Shown here piece after piece: positions 1 to 6,548 of a stretch of 12,981 nucleotides of DNA. The notes beneath the pieces were generated by a model. That model saw only the letters and a program-made list of their open reading frames with translations. It was not told where the DNA came from and did no database searches. The first letter of the stretch is position 1; each line of letters opens with the position of its first letter. This DNA is from CAZQNF01 sp964403325 (GTDB lineage Bacteria > Patescibacteriota > Patescibacteriia > Magasanikbacterales > GWA2-37-8): contig CAYOFO010000037.1 in the NCBI GenBank assembly GCA_964403325.1, positions 1 through 12,981 of the forward strand, in the 5' to 3' direction. A program made the position numbers and the translations under genes.

Positions 1-52
1 TAGCAACCCAGCCAACGAGACCGCCAAAAATAAGCCATAAAATTATACCCAT
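1..52 (-). CDS. GlsB/YeaQ/YmgE-family small membrane protein, N-terminal fragment
   Basis: The minus strand from base 52 reads ATG and gives MGIILWLIFGGLVGWVA before the window edge cuts it off. This is the typical start of the transglycosylase-associated (GlsB/YeaQ/YmgE) family: a very small inner-membrane protein of about 80-90 residues with glycine-rich hydrophobic helices, linked to stress responses in other bacteria but of unknown biochemical role. Only the first hydrophobic segment, with the G-G-L-V-G-W pattern, is visible. No Shine-Dalgarno site stands before the ATG, but a promoter lies about 50 bases upstream (105-133). The family call rests on 17 residues, so it is likely rather than certain. 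Confidence 0.65.
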   Translation of the reverse strand, partial: MGIILWLIFGGLVGWVA

Positions 53-104
53 ATAATAAATATTTAGAAGTAAAACATTCGACCTTTAAAAACAAACTCT
101 TTTA

Positions 105-133
105 ACTATAGGACGCATAACAAATTCTGGCAA
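105..133 (-). promoter_or_regulatory. Predicted sigma-70-type promoter of the GlsB/YeaQ-like gene
   Basis: On the minus strand TTGCCA (128-133) is followed after exactly 17 bases by TATAGT (105-110). Each hexamer matches 5 of 6 consensus positions. It lies between guaC and the small membrane-protein gene, pointing at the latter, and would give a leader of roughly 45 bases. Both hexamers and the spacing are identical to those of the guaC promoter. Confidence 0.6.
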
Positions 134-171
134 GAGATAAAAGCAAAGTTATCCACCTCAAAAATATTAGC

Positions 172-1215
172 CTATTCATTACCAAAAAATGTATTGAGTT
201 GCTGGGTAACACGCACAAACGTGGTACGCTTAGGTAATTCTTTTAAATTTTTGGCTCCAGTATACGTACAGGCCGAACGCAAACCACCCAGTATACTGTT
301 AAGAGTTTCTTTCACGTCGCCTTTGTACGGTACTTTTACCACTTTACCTTCACTGGCACGGTACTCGGCGACACCACCAGCGTGTTTATTCATGGCGGTT
401 TTACTACTCATGCCATAAAAAACCATATATTTTTTTCCATCTTCCTCAATGAGTTCCGCCTCTGCCTGATCGTGACCAGCGAGCATTCCCCCGAGCATTA
501 CAAAATCCGCACCTGCACCATATGCTTTTGCCAAATCTCCTGGCACAGTACAGCCACCATCTGCACAGATAAGACCTTTAAGCCCATGAGCGGCATCGGC
601 ACATTCTATAATTGCTGAAAGCTGAGGATAACCGACTCCGGTCATTTTGCGGGTGGTACAAACACTTCCTGGACCAATTCCGACCTTTACCACGTCTGCT
701 CCATTTAAAATGAGCTGCTCGGCCATTTCACCAGTTACTACGTTTCCAGCCATAATGGTTACTTCTGGTAATTTGCTCCGCATTTTTTTGACAAACTCAA
801 CAAACGGCTCAGAGTATCCGTTGGCGACGTCAATACAAATCTTATTAAGAACACCAGGCGCTTGTTTAAGAAATTCCGTGAGTTTATCTTCATCGTGCTG
901 GGTAACGCCCATGCTGTACCACACATCGGCATTGCCGCGGTTTTGATACCACTCAATTAATTGTGGCACACTATAATGCTTGTGCAGAGCGGCAGTGATT
1001 CCCAAATTCATTTCGCTAAACGCCCGAGCCATAGCAAAAGTACCAACATTATCCATATTTGCTGCAATAATCGGCACCCCTTCATAGGTCTGATCACTCC
1101 AACGAAAAGTATATGAACGACTGAGATTAACTTCTTTACGGCTCGCGAGCGTGGAACGTTTGGGTCGAATAAGAACATCCTTAAAATCCAGCTTAACATC
1201 TTCTTCAATACGCAT
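172..1215 (-). CDS. guaC: GMP reductase
   Basis: The 347-residue product catalyses NADPH-dependent deamination of GMP to IMP and ammonia, returning guanine nucleotides to the IMP branch point in the cytoplasm. It is the same length as E. coli GuaC, which I recognise along its whole length. The N-terminus MRIEEDVKLDFKDVLIRPKR, the catalytic loop GIGPGSVCTTR (catalytic Cys186), the phosphate-binding DGGC (219-222) and LGGMLAGH (241-248), the FYGMSS segment (266-271) and the C-terminal KRTTFVRV are all present. There is no CBS-domain insert, and the length and C-terminus fit GMP reductase rather than IMP dehydrogenase. The ATG at 1215 matches the family start exactly. Spacing to the unknown gene upstream is 155 bases and holds a private promoter and an inverted repeat, so it is probably transcribed on its own. 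Confidence 0.95.
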   Translation of the reverse strand: MRIEEDVKLDFKDVLIRPKRSTLASRKEVNLSRSYTFRWSDQTYEGVPIIAANMDNVGTFAMARAFSEMNLGITAALHKHYSVPQLIEWYQNRGNADVWYSMGVTQHDEDKLTEFLKQAPGVLNKICIDVANGYSEPFVEFVKKMRSKLPEVTIMAGNVVTGEMAEQLILNGADVVKVGIGPGSVCTTRKMTGVGYPQLSAIIECADAAHGLKGLICADGGCTVPGDLAKAYGAGADFVMLGGMLAGHDQAEAELIEEDGKKYMVFYGMSSKTAMNKHAGGVAEYRASEGKVVKVPYKGDVKETLNSILGGLRSACTYTGAKNLKELPKRTTFVRVTQQLNTFFGNE

Positions 1216-1241
1216 ATGTTTTTAATAATTACCTTCTCATT

Positions 1242-1260
1242 TTTCTCATGAAATGAGAAA
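1242..1260 (-). repeat. Inverted repeat in the guaC leader (possible operator or hairpin)
   Basis: TTTCTCAT (1242-1249) and ATGAGAAA (1253-1260) form a perfect 8-base inverted repeat around a 3-base centre. A further direct copy of TTCTCAT lies at 1234-1240. The element sits between the predicted guaC transcription start and its ATG. It is not followed by a U-run, so it does not look like a terminator. A repressor operator or a 5' RNA hairpin is possible. Confidence 0.5.
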
Positions 1261-1282
1261 TGGATAAAAATTTTCCCGAGAT

Positions 1283-1311
1283 ACTATAGAAGGTAATGAA
1301 AATTTTGGCAA
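1283..1311 (-). promoter_or_regulatory. Predicted guaC promoter
   Basis: The minus strand shows TTGCCA (1306-1311), a 17-base spacer and TATAGT (1283-1288). Transcription would start near 1276, giving a leader of about 60 bases that contains the inverted repeat at 1242-1260. Confidence 0.65.
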
Positions 1312-1370
1312 GAATCTCTGGCAACTCTCTTGCACACATTTCGTAAATCTTATTTGCCAACAAAAAAATA

Positions 1371-1784
1371 TTAACGTTTAGGCCTAGAAATAATTCTCAT
1401 TATTCTAAAAAAAGGATAAAATTTCTTAAGACCATTTTGCGGGTTAAGCCTTAGAATGACTTCAAAATTTGATCTACCAAAAACAACCCGAAACCGCAAC
1501 AAATCTTTCTGATCTTCAAGATTTGTATACTGATTTACAAGAAACGCACCAGCAGCAAGATGCTTACCCTCCAACCTTTTTAAAAGTTGAGCCAACCGCT
1601 TATATATTTCGTCCTTCGTTATTTCCGTCTCAGAAAAACGTTTCGAAAATATTTCAAACAAATCCAATAATTCTCCTTCTTGCGCAATTTCAACTAAGGC
1701 TGCAGTTTCAGAAGTATTTTTTGCAGGAAGATTTTCAGCTTCAAATATTCTAGCAGGCAGGGATTCTGAAACCATAACAGACAC
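1371..1784 (-). CDS. Unknown small protein coupled to the lipid desaturase gene
   Basis: I do not recognise this 137-residue protein. It begins at a GTG that shares its first G with the TAG stop of the desaturase gene (TAGTG at 1782-1786), an arrangement typical of translational coupling. An in-frame ATG at 1775 (codon 4) is an alternative start. Residues of about 26-75 are charged and probably helical (for example the KRLAQLLKRLEGKHL segment), residues 94-113 look like beta strands (FRVVFGRSNFEVILRL), and the C-terminus is strongly basic and aromatic (KKFYPFFRIMRIISRPKR). No signal peptide or convincing membrane helix is seen. The reading frame, the tight junction and shared transcription support a real gene; its function is open. 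A role together with the desaturase is inference from position only. Confidence 0.7.
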   Translation of the reverse strand: MSVMVSESLPARIFEAENLPAKNTSETAALVEIAQEGELLDLFEIFSKRFSETEITKDEIYKRLAQLLKRLEGKHLAAGAFLVNQYTNLEDQKDLLRFRVVFGRSNFEVILRLNPQNGLKKFYPFFRIMRIISRPKR

Positions 1785-2461
1785 TAAGCATTTTTTCTTT
1801 TAAAAATTTTTAAAATGCCTTCAAAAAAGCCAATCTTTTGAAGAATGTTATTGAGCCAGCCGGAAGTAATACAATAATACGTCGCAAACGGCGCAGTATG
1901 GTGCACCTGATGGTGGTCGGGCGAGAGAATAATTCGCTTCTTTTGCAAGTAACCAACAATTTTTGGCGGGTTCGCGGTATGCGCCCATTTATGAAATTGG
2001 TTGGTGAGAAATATACCGATAAACAAAGTCATTGCCAGTTCACCTAATAAAAATACAAAAAACGAGCTCTTGAAATTAACCAAATGATAGAGTGGAATAA
2101 GGAAAAAAATTGATATCAGACAATTAGTGCCATTCACTTCGAGAAAACTGTGCCGAGTAATGGCTTTCTCGTCCACATGATGATTACGAAACGGATGAAT
2201 AAAATTTGGACCAAAAAATGGCGTATTTTCACTCCCAAAGTTATCACCAAGGAAATGTACGAATCCGGAAAAAAAATCAGCTACTATATACCCTAATACC
2301 GGCGTAAGCACGGCCAGAAAAATATTTGTCACACCAAAACTTACCCTCCAAGCTTGTACTAAAGCTCGGCCAATAAGCAGGATATACAATAAAAATGCCC
2401 CGACACTAAGAAATTCAATAATCACAAAATATTTTGGACGCAAACGTTTGTCTCCTTCCAT
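1784..2461 (-). CDS. PEDS1/CarF-family plasmanyl-lipid desaturase (lipid desaturase domain)
   Basis: This 225-residue membrane protein has the histidine pattern of the family that includes animal PEDS1 (TMEM189) and myxobacterial CarF. These enzymes introduce the vinyl-ether double bond that turns plasmanyl lipids into plasmalogens. Visible in order: two hydrophobic segments (about 11-32 and 44-60), ADFFSGFVHFLGD (61-73), HPFRNHH (89-95), AITRH (100-104), NGTNC (110-114), two more hydrophobic segments (116-128, 132-152), NQFHKWAH (154-161), then HHQVHH (183-188) and YYCITSGWLN (195-204). The spacing and flanking residues match human PEDS1 closely as I remember it, so this is not a generic fatty-acid desaturase. 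It has its own promoter and overlaps the next gene by one base. Substrate is inferred; it would require alkyl-ether lipids made by, or taken from, some source. Confidence 0.9.
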   Translation of the reverse strand: MEGDKRLRPKYFVIIEFLSVGAFLLYILLIGRALVQAWRVSFGVTNIFLAVLTPVLGYIVADFFSGFVHFLGDNFGSENTPFFGPNFIHPFRNHHVDEKAITRHSFLEVNGTNCLISIFFLIPLYHLVNFKSSFFVFLLGELAMTLFIGIFLTNQFHKWAHTANPPKIVGYLQKKRIILSPDHHQVHHTAPFATYYCITSGWLNNILQKIGFFEGILKIFKRKNA

Positions 2462-2493
2462 ACAAAAATAAAAATGGTAATTGAAGCGCTGTT

Positions 2494-2522
2494 AGCATAT
2501 CACGCTCTGCACCCTATGTCTA
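2494..2522 (-). promoter_or_regulatory. Predicted promoter of the desaturase/unknown gene pair
   Basis: Minus-strand TAGACA (2517-2522) is spaced 17 bases from TATGCT (2494-2499), which is preceded by the extended -10 element TG-A. The predicted start lies some 25 bases before the desaturase ATG at 2461. No Shine-Dalgarno motif is visible in that leader. Confidence 0.5.
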
Positions 2523-2588
2523 GTCGAGTTAACATTTAATACCCCTCCCACACACCTCAAACCCTCTTGTCAAAAAGAACTATATAAT

Positions 2589-2618
2589 AAAAAAAGAGCT
2601 TTGAAAAGCTCTTTTTTT
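2589..2618 (-). terminator. Rho-independent terminator, bidirectional by symmetry
   Basis: A GAGCTT / AAGCTC stem with a TGAA loop (2596-2611) is flanked by seven A on the left and seven T on the right, so either strand yields a hairpin followed by a U-run. It lies 10 bases past the SIMPL gene stop and ends that transcript before the desaturase promoter. Confidence 0.9.
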
Positions 2619-2628
2619 ATTTAACCTG

Positions 2629-3513
2629 CTATTGGTACAACGGAGCGATTTCGTAGATGATATTAACATCTATTTCTACGTCCTTGCCGCCAGAGGCTAC
2701 CTCCGGCCCGGACATCGTGAGCGCGTTGCCTACTATCATGCTGGCTTTACCATCGGCGTAGTACGGCATCGGTGACACACCACCTTCAAATTCATTATAG
2801 TTTACCAAAGCCACTACTCGTACACCCAGTGACTGAGCCAAATTACGAGCTTTCATTTTAGCGTCAGCAATGGCTTTTTCACGTGCTTGAGCTTTAATAG
2901 TTTCTGGGTTGTTAATGGAATAATTAACTCCACCAACCTGATTGGCGCCATATTTGCCGGCAAGAGCAAGCACATCACTGACTTTGTTCCGGTCACGAAT
3001 TTTGATAGTTACACTATTGGTGGCCGAATAATCCTTAATTTCTTGACCTTTACCTTCGGTAAAGACATAATTCGGGGCAATCGAATAATTGGACTGCACA
3101 TCGGCGTCAGCTACTCCCAAAGACTTAACATCACGCAATAATGGATCCATTACCTTTTTGTTTGCTGCTTGTACCGAGGCAATATCTTTGCCACTATTGG
3201 TATAGCTAATGGTCGTTACAGCCGTATCATTCCCAGCTGTCACTTTACCAATACCGGTCACGCTTATAGTTCGCTCAGCGCGATCGGCCAAGCCAATCAT
3301 ATCATACTGGCGTAAACTATTGCGGATCAAAGCACCCAGAAAAAATATACCATAAACCAACAGCACACAGACCAAAGTCAGTAATATTTTTTTACCAAAA
3401 TCACCACCGCTATCACACCAACCGCTCCAGCAAGTATGGTTTTTATTCATATATATTTTTTCCCCCATTTTCTCGGGCTCCATGGTCATAGAACTAACTT
3501 TAGGTATTGGCAT
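2629..3513 (-). CDS. Membrane-anchored SIMPL-domain (DUF541) protein
   Basis: The 294-residue product has a cytoplasmic-side N-terminal stretch, one transmembrane helix at about 43-63 (LLTLVCVLLVYGIFFLGALI) and a SIMPL domain from about 82 to 290. The domain shows the opening ISVTGIGKVTAGNDTAVTTI, the central SATNSVTIKIRDRNKVSDVL, the helix AREKAIADAKMKARNLAQSLG and the terminal KDVEIDVNIIYEI. SIMPL proteins are widespread envelope proteins (E. coli YggE, Brucella BP26) whose molecular role is unclear. Orientation with the domain outside the membrane is inferred. Cys28 and Cys33 sit shortly before the helix. ATG codons at residues 1, 9, 11, 16 and 22 all fit; none has a clear Shine-Dalgarno site, and I kept the longest because the promoter lies just upstream of it. 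The gene has its own promoter and terminator, so it is a single-gene unit. Confidence 0.85.
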   Translation of the reverse strand: MPIPKVSSMTMEPEKMGEKIYMNKNHTCWSGWCDSGGDFGKKILLTLVCVLLVYGIFFLGALIRNSLRQYDMIGLADRAERTISVTGIGKVTAGNDTAVTTISYTNSGKDIASVQAANKKVMDPLLRDVKSLGVADADVQSNYSIAPNYVFTEGKGQEIKDYSATNSVTIKIRDRNKVSDVLALAGKYGANQVGGVNYSINNPETIKAQAREKAIADAKMKARNLAQSLGVRVVALVNYNEFEGGVSPMPYYADGKASMIVGNALTMSGPEVASGGKDVEIDVNIIYEIAPLYQ

Positions 3514-3530
3514 ACGAAAAGAAATTTAAG

Positions 3531-3548
3531 AGTCTTGAATACAAGACT
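3531..3548 (-). repeat. Inverted repeat in the leader of the SIMPL gene
   Basis: AGTCTTG (3531-3537) and CAAGACT (3542-3548) pair perfectly around a 4-base loop. The element lies between the predicted transcription start and the ATG at 3513, with no U-run after it, so it is more likely an operator or leader hairpin than a terminator. Confidence 0.45.
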
Positions 3549-3571
3549 AAATGAATAAAATGTCTAAACAC

Positions 3572-3580
3572 ATTATACCA
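3572..3580 (-). promoter_or_regulatory. Extended -10 promoter of the SIMPL gene
   Basis: The minus strand reads TGGTATAAT, a perfect -10 hexamer with the upstream TG of an extended -10 promoter. The -35 region is poor (TAGAAC at 17-base spacing). Transcription would start near 3565, about 50 bases before the ATG. Confidence 0.65.
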
Positions 3581-3823
3581 CAATTATCTTCTTCGTTCTA
3601 ATACGAAAAACCGGCATGCCATAAAACAACCAACTTTCTACACTGCTTTTACAACTAAAGAGCAGCTAAGACAAAAAGAATCAAAATCTTTGCTGAGAAA
3701 CCTGAAAAATCTTGTCGCGTGACAGTATTCTGATGAGAGCAGAGCCGTGCCAAAAATTTTCAAGACCTCGTATTTAATTACAGCTACCCTGATAACAGAT
3801 TTCTTGACCACCAAATGAGACAA

Positions 3824-4999
3824 TTATCTTCTACTCACCGCACGGATACCGGGCATGATTTTACCGCATAAAAAATCTAACATAGCACCACCGCCCGTAG
3901 AAACAAATGATACTTTGCTGAGCAATTTTTGTTGGCGCAGCACCTCTACTGTTTCGCCGCCACCAGCGAGCGTAAGCGCTTGCGGCAAACGAGCCATCGT
4001 CTCTACTACAGCCATAGTACCTTGTTGATACGCGGTTTCTTCAAAAAATCCCATAGCCCCATTCCACAACACTGTTCGAGCCTGAGAGAGTATTTTTTTA
4101 TACAAGCCTATTGTCTCAGGGCCAATATCAAAAATCGCCTCATGCCTTGGCAATTTCATATGCTCATCAAATTTTTGCAGAGAAATATCCTGTCCATTTG
4201 GTAAGCCAACGAACCCGTCTATCGGTAAAATTATTTTCTTGTTGCTAAGTAAAGTGTGCCACGAAGCCGGCCAAGGCTCCGACACTCCATTTTTTTGTCT
4301 ACCTACTCCCCTTTGCGCCCAAAAACTGTTGGCAAGGGCTCCACCTAGTAATACGACCTGCGCCAAAGGCAGAAGTTTTTTTAAAACCGGAATCTTTGTT
4401 TCAAGTTTTACTCCGCCTAAAATTACCACCAATGGTTTTTTTGGTCGTACCATGAGTTTACTCAGCGTACACACTTCTTTTTCGAGCAGTAAACCGGCAT
4501 AACCGGGCAAAAACTGCGCTACCCCAGACACCGAAGCAGACCGACGATGAGCTACTGCAAAACCATCAAGCACAAACATATCTGCCAAATCAGCAAGCTC
4601 TCGACTAAACGCTTTGGAACACGTTTCTTCTCCCGGGGCAAACCGAATATTTTCGAGCATTATCAATTGCCCAGGTCGCATATCTGCTGCAGCAGACCGA
4701 GCAGCATTTAATTGATTGACTGGAAAAAACGGTATTTTTTTACGCAGCATTTTTTGCAGAACCGCTCTCACCGGCTCTAAACTCAAATGTAATTCCTCCC
4801 CATGCGGACGGCCCAAATGCGAAACCAGAATAATTTTGGCCCCGCGTTCTATTAAATACTCAATGGTAGGCAAACTTTGTCGAATTTTAAAATCTTCCAG
4901 AACAGAACCATCGCGCAACGGAACATTGCAATCAAGGCGCAGCAAAACCCGCTTCCCTGATATATTTTTTATCTGACGCAAGGTTCTCATCATAGTCAA
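3824..4999 (-). CDS. pgk: Phosphoglycerate kinase
   Basis: This cytoplasmic enzyme transfers the acyl phosphate of 1,3-bisphosphoglycerate to ADP, the first ATP-yielding step of lower glycolysis. At 391 residues it is of normal length. Visible landmarks are LRLDCNVPLRDG (20-31), SHLGRP (60-65), MLENIRF (114-120), the AHRR substrate loop (150-153), LGGVKLETKIP (194-204), LWNGAMGFFE (311-320), the nucleotide-site segment LAGGGET (344-350) and STGGGAMLDFL (367-377). The frame opens with TTG at 4999, overlapping the TGA stop of the carboxypeptidase gene by four bases (TTGA). In-frame ATGs at 4993 and 4990 fit the usual family start (M-R-T-L) better, so the true N-terminus may be two or three residues shorter. 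It closes the long minus-strand gene run. Confidence 0.95.
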   Translation of the reverse strand: MTMMRTLRQIKNISGKRVLLRLDCNVPLRDGSVLEDFKIRQSLPTIEYLIERGAKIILVSHLGRPHGEELHLSLEPVRAVLQKMLRKKIPFFPVNQLNAARSAAADMRPGQLIMLENIRFAPGEETCSKAFSRELADLADMFVLDGFAVAHRRSASVSGVAQFLPGYAGLLLEKEVCTLSKLMVRPKKPLVVILGGVKLETKIPVLKKLLPLAQVVLLGGALANSFWAQRGVGRQKNGVSEPWPASWHTLLSNKKIILPIDGFVGLPNGQDISLQKFDEHMKLPRHEAIFDIGPETIGLYKKILSQARTVLWNGAMGFFEETAYQQGTMAVVETMARLPQALTLAGGGETVEVLRQQKLLSKVSFVSTGGGAMLDFLCGKIMPGIRAVSRR

Positions 5000-6012
5000 T
5001 TATCCACCAGTTGCGCATAACCAGGATCATCTGGCCACAAATAATGCTCCGTCGTCCACTGAGCTAAATTTTTTGCCTCGGTAAAACGGCTTTCGTTGGT
5101 CGGAGCACCCAAAACAACAATCCTCAACGCATGATGATGAGTATCGCTTAAACGTACCGCAAAGTTATAGCCAGACAAGGTAATATAGCCGGTTTTTCCA
5201 GCCATTGTTTCTCTGTCAAAATTATTGGGGATCCAGCGTGTCAGGAGCCAATTTGTACTCCACACGCGACGAAGTTTGGTTTTATCAAGAGGTTGAGCGT
5301 AAAACTCACCGATCCGCAAAGTACTCGCAATCTTTTCTTGGCTTAAAGCTACTTTTAAGAGTTCATCAATGTCCTTAGCGGTGGCCACATTGCGGGCATC
5401 AAGCCCGGTTGGCTCAACAAAACGGACAGAGCTAAGATGCAACTGCTCCGCTTTGGCATTCATACGAGCTACAAACTCCGCTTGCGTTAAACCGCTATTA
5501 CGGACAAGGACATTGATAGCGCTATTGGAAGAACCGATGAGGGCAATATGCCAAACATCTTCAAAAGTAAAACTCTCACCCGCCGCCACATGATTATCCT
5601 GATCAATATCCGCTGCTATAATAGTGGTTGTAGCCGACCAATCTGGCGGAGAATCCAAGAGCACCAAGGCAGACATAAGTTTGGTGATACTCGCCAGTGG
5701 ACGTGGTTCATCTTCGTGTTCCCCAAATAAAACCGTACCGGTTTTGTCATCGGTCACGAGCGCAGCTGCGGCCGTGGTGGTAGGAAAACTAAAAGCTGAA
5801 TTTTTTGGCAAGGGTACGGTCGGAATAGGTTTAGGGAAAAAAACTACCGGATCAACATCACCCCCGACCGCGCTGACCGAGCGTTCTTTGGCCACAGGAA
5901 ATGAATGAATCGGAACTGCCACTCGTACATGAACTGAATTTCCCAGAATTAAAAAAACACCCAAAGCCATTATACCAAAAGACGACAAAAACTGAACACA
6001 ACGATGAAACAT
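4996..6012 (-). CDS. D-alanyl-D-alanine carboxypeptidase (peptidase S11 family)
   Basis: The 338-residue protein is a DacA-type penicillin-binding enzyme that removes the terminal D-alanine from peptidoglycan stem peptides outside the membrane. All three active-site motifs are present: S108-I-T-K111 (SxxK with the nucleophile serine), S161-S-N163 (SxN) and K273-T-G275. An N-terminal hydrophobic segment (about 12-28) acts as signal or anchor, followed by a proline-rich linker to about residue 80. The C-terminal beta domain and membrane helix of classical DacA are missing: the protein ends about 65 residues after KTG, so attachment would rely on the N-terminal helix. The ATG at 6012 stands two bases after the scpB stop, and the end overlaps pgk, so it belongs to the same transcript. 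Confidence 0.92.
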   Translation of the reverse strand: MFHRCVQFLSSFGIMALGVFLILGNSVHVRVAVPIHSFPVAKERSVSAVGGDVDPVVFFPKPIPTVPLPKNSAFSFPTTTAAAALVTDDKTGTVLFGEHEDEPRPLASITKLMSALVLLDSPPDWSATTTIIAADIDQDNHVAAGESFTFEDVWHIALIGSSNSAINVLVRNSGLTQAEFVARMNAKAEQLHLSSVRFVEPTGLDARNVATAKDIDELLKVALSQEKIASTLRIGEFYAQPLDKTKLRRVWSTNWLLTRWIPNNFDRETMAGKTGYITLSGYNFAVRLSDTHHHALRIVVLGAPTNESRFTEAKNLAQWTTEHYLWPDDPGYAQLVDN

Positions 6013-6014
6013 AT

Positions 6015-6545
6015 TTATACAGAAGTAAGAAGAAGGTAGGGATGATTACGAAATTCTTGATACTGTGGCAAATCTTCCACTCGCACCAATCCGAGCTGCA
6101 TGAGATACTCCATGGTAATTTGATACTCCGGCAGTAAGGCGAGAGTTGACGGATTTTCTTGGATCAGGCCACGTACCAATAAGTTACGAATAATAACCGC
6201 TGAATTGACCCCGCGTATTTGTTCTAAACGAGCGCGGGTAATTGGTCCGAGGTATGAAATGACGGTTAGAGTCTCGAGCTGAGCACGGGTTAACTCTTCA
6301 CTCAACTCAGTTTTAACGAATTTTTCTGTTACCAGACTATTCTCTGGAGCAGAAACCATTTGCCAAGCATTATCGAGCTCAATGATTTTTATACCCGAGT
6401 CGGGAGTATTATACTTGGTTTGCAGCTCTTTGAGAACACCCGCTACAACCCCCACATCAACCTGCAATACCGCGGCCATTTTGGACGAAGTCAAAGCTTT
6501 ACTCGCTACAAATAAAATAGACTCAACCGAAGAAATAAGATTCAT
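6015..6545 (-). CDS. scpB: Segregation and condensation protein ScpB
   Basis: The 176-residue protein is the dimeric kite subunit of the SMC-ScpAB condensin complex, which compacts and segregates the chromosome. It has the two winged-helix domains expected: the first at about 1-80 and the second carrying the family signature LTRAQLETLTVISYLGPITR (85-104), LEQIRGVNSAVIIRNLLVRG (107-126) and the end motif LGLVRVEDLPQY (151-162). Length is slightly below the usual 180-200. It starts at the ATG at 6545, three bases after the scpA stop, the classical scpA-scpB order. No SMC gene lies in this window. Confidence 0.95.
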   Translation of the reverse strand: MNLISSVESILFVASKALTSSKMAAVLQVDVGVVAGVLKELQTKYNTPDSGIKIIELDNAWQMVSAPENSLVTEKFVKTELSEELTRAQLETLTVISYLGPITRARLEQIRGVNSAVIIRNLLVRGLIQENPSTLALLPEYQITMEYLMQLGLVRVEDLPQYQEFRNHPYLLLTSV

Positions 6546-6548
6546 ACT

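Larger units (their letters stand above)
3514..3823. other. Gene-poor stretch between pgk and the SIMPL gene
   Basis: These 310 bases hold the SIMPL promoter and an inverted repeat at their left end. The remainder, just downstream of pgk on the minus strand, shows no convincing gene, no RNA I recognise and no clear terminator hairpin for pgk. Confidence 0.5.

Noticed and set aside
149..157. TTATCCACC near guaC (and a similar copy near 5000) as extra DnaA boxes
   Set aside because: Each has a mismatch at the last base, and the copy near 5000 falls within coding sequence; there is no clustering with the perfect box at 12213.
3638..3823. A 61-codon minus-strand open frame starting with TTG directly after the pgk stop
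   Set aside because: No ribosome site, a weak start codon and a composition without domain-like features; it appears to be chance openness downstream of pgk.
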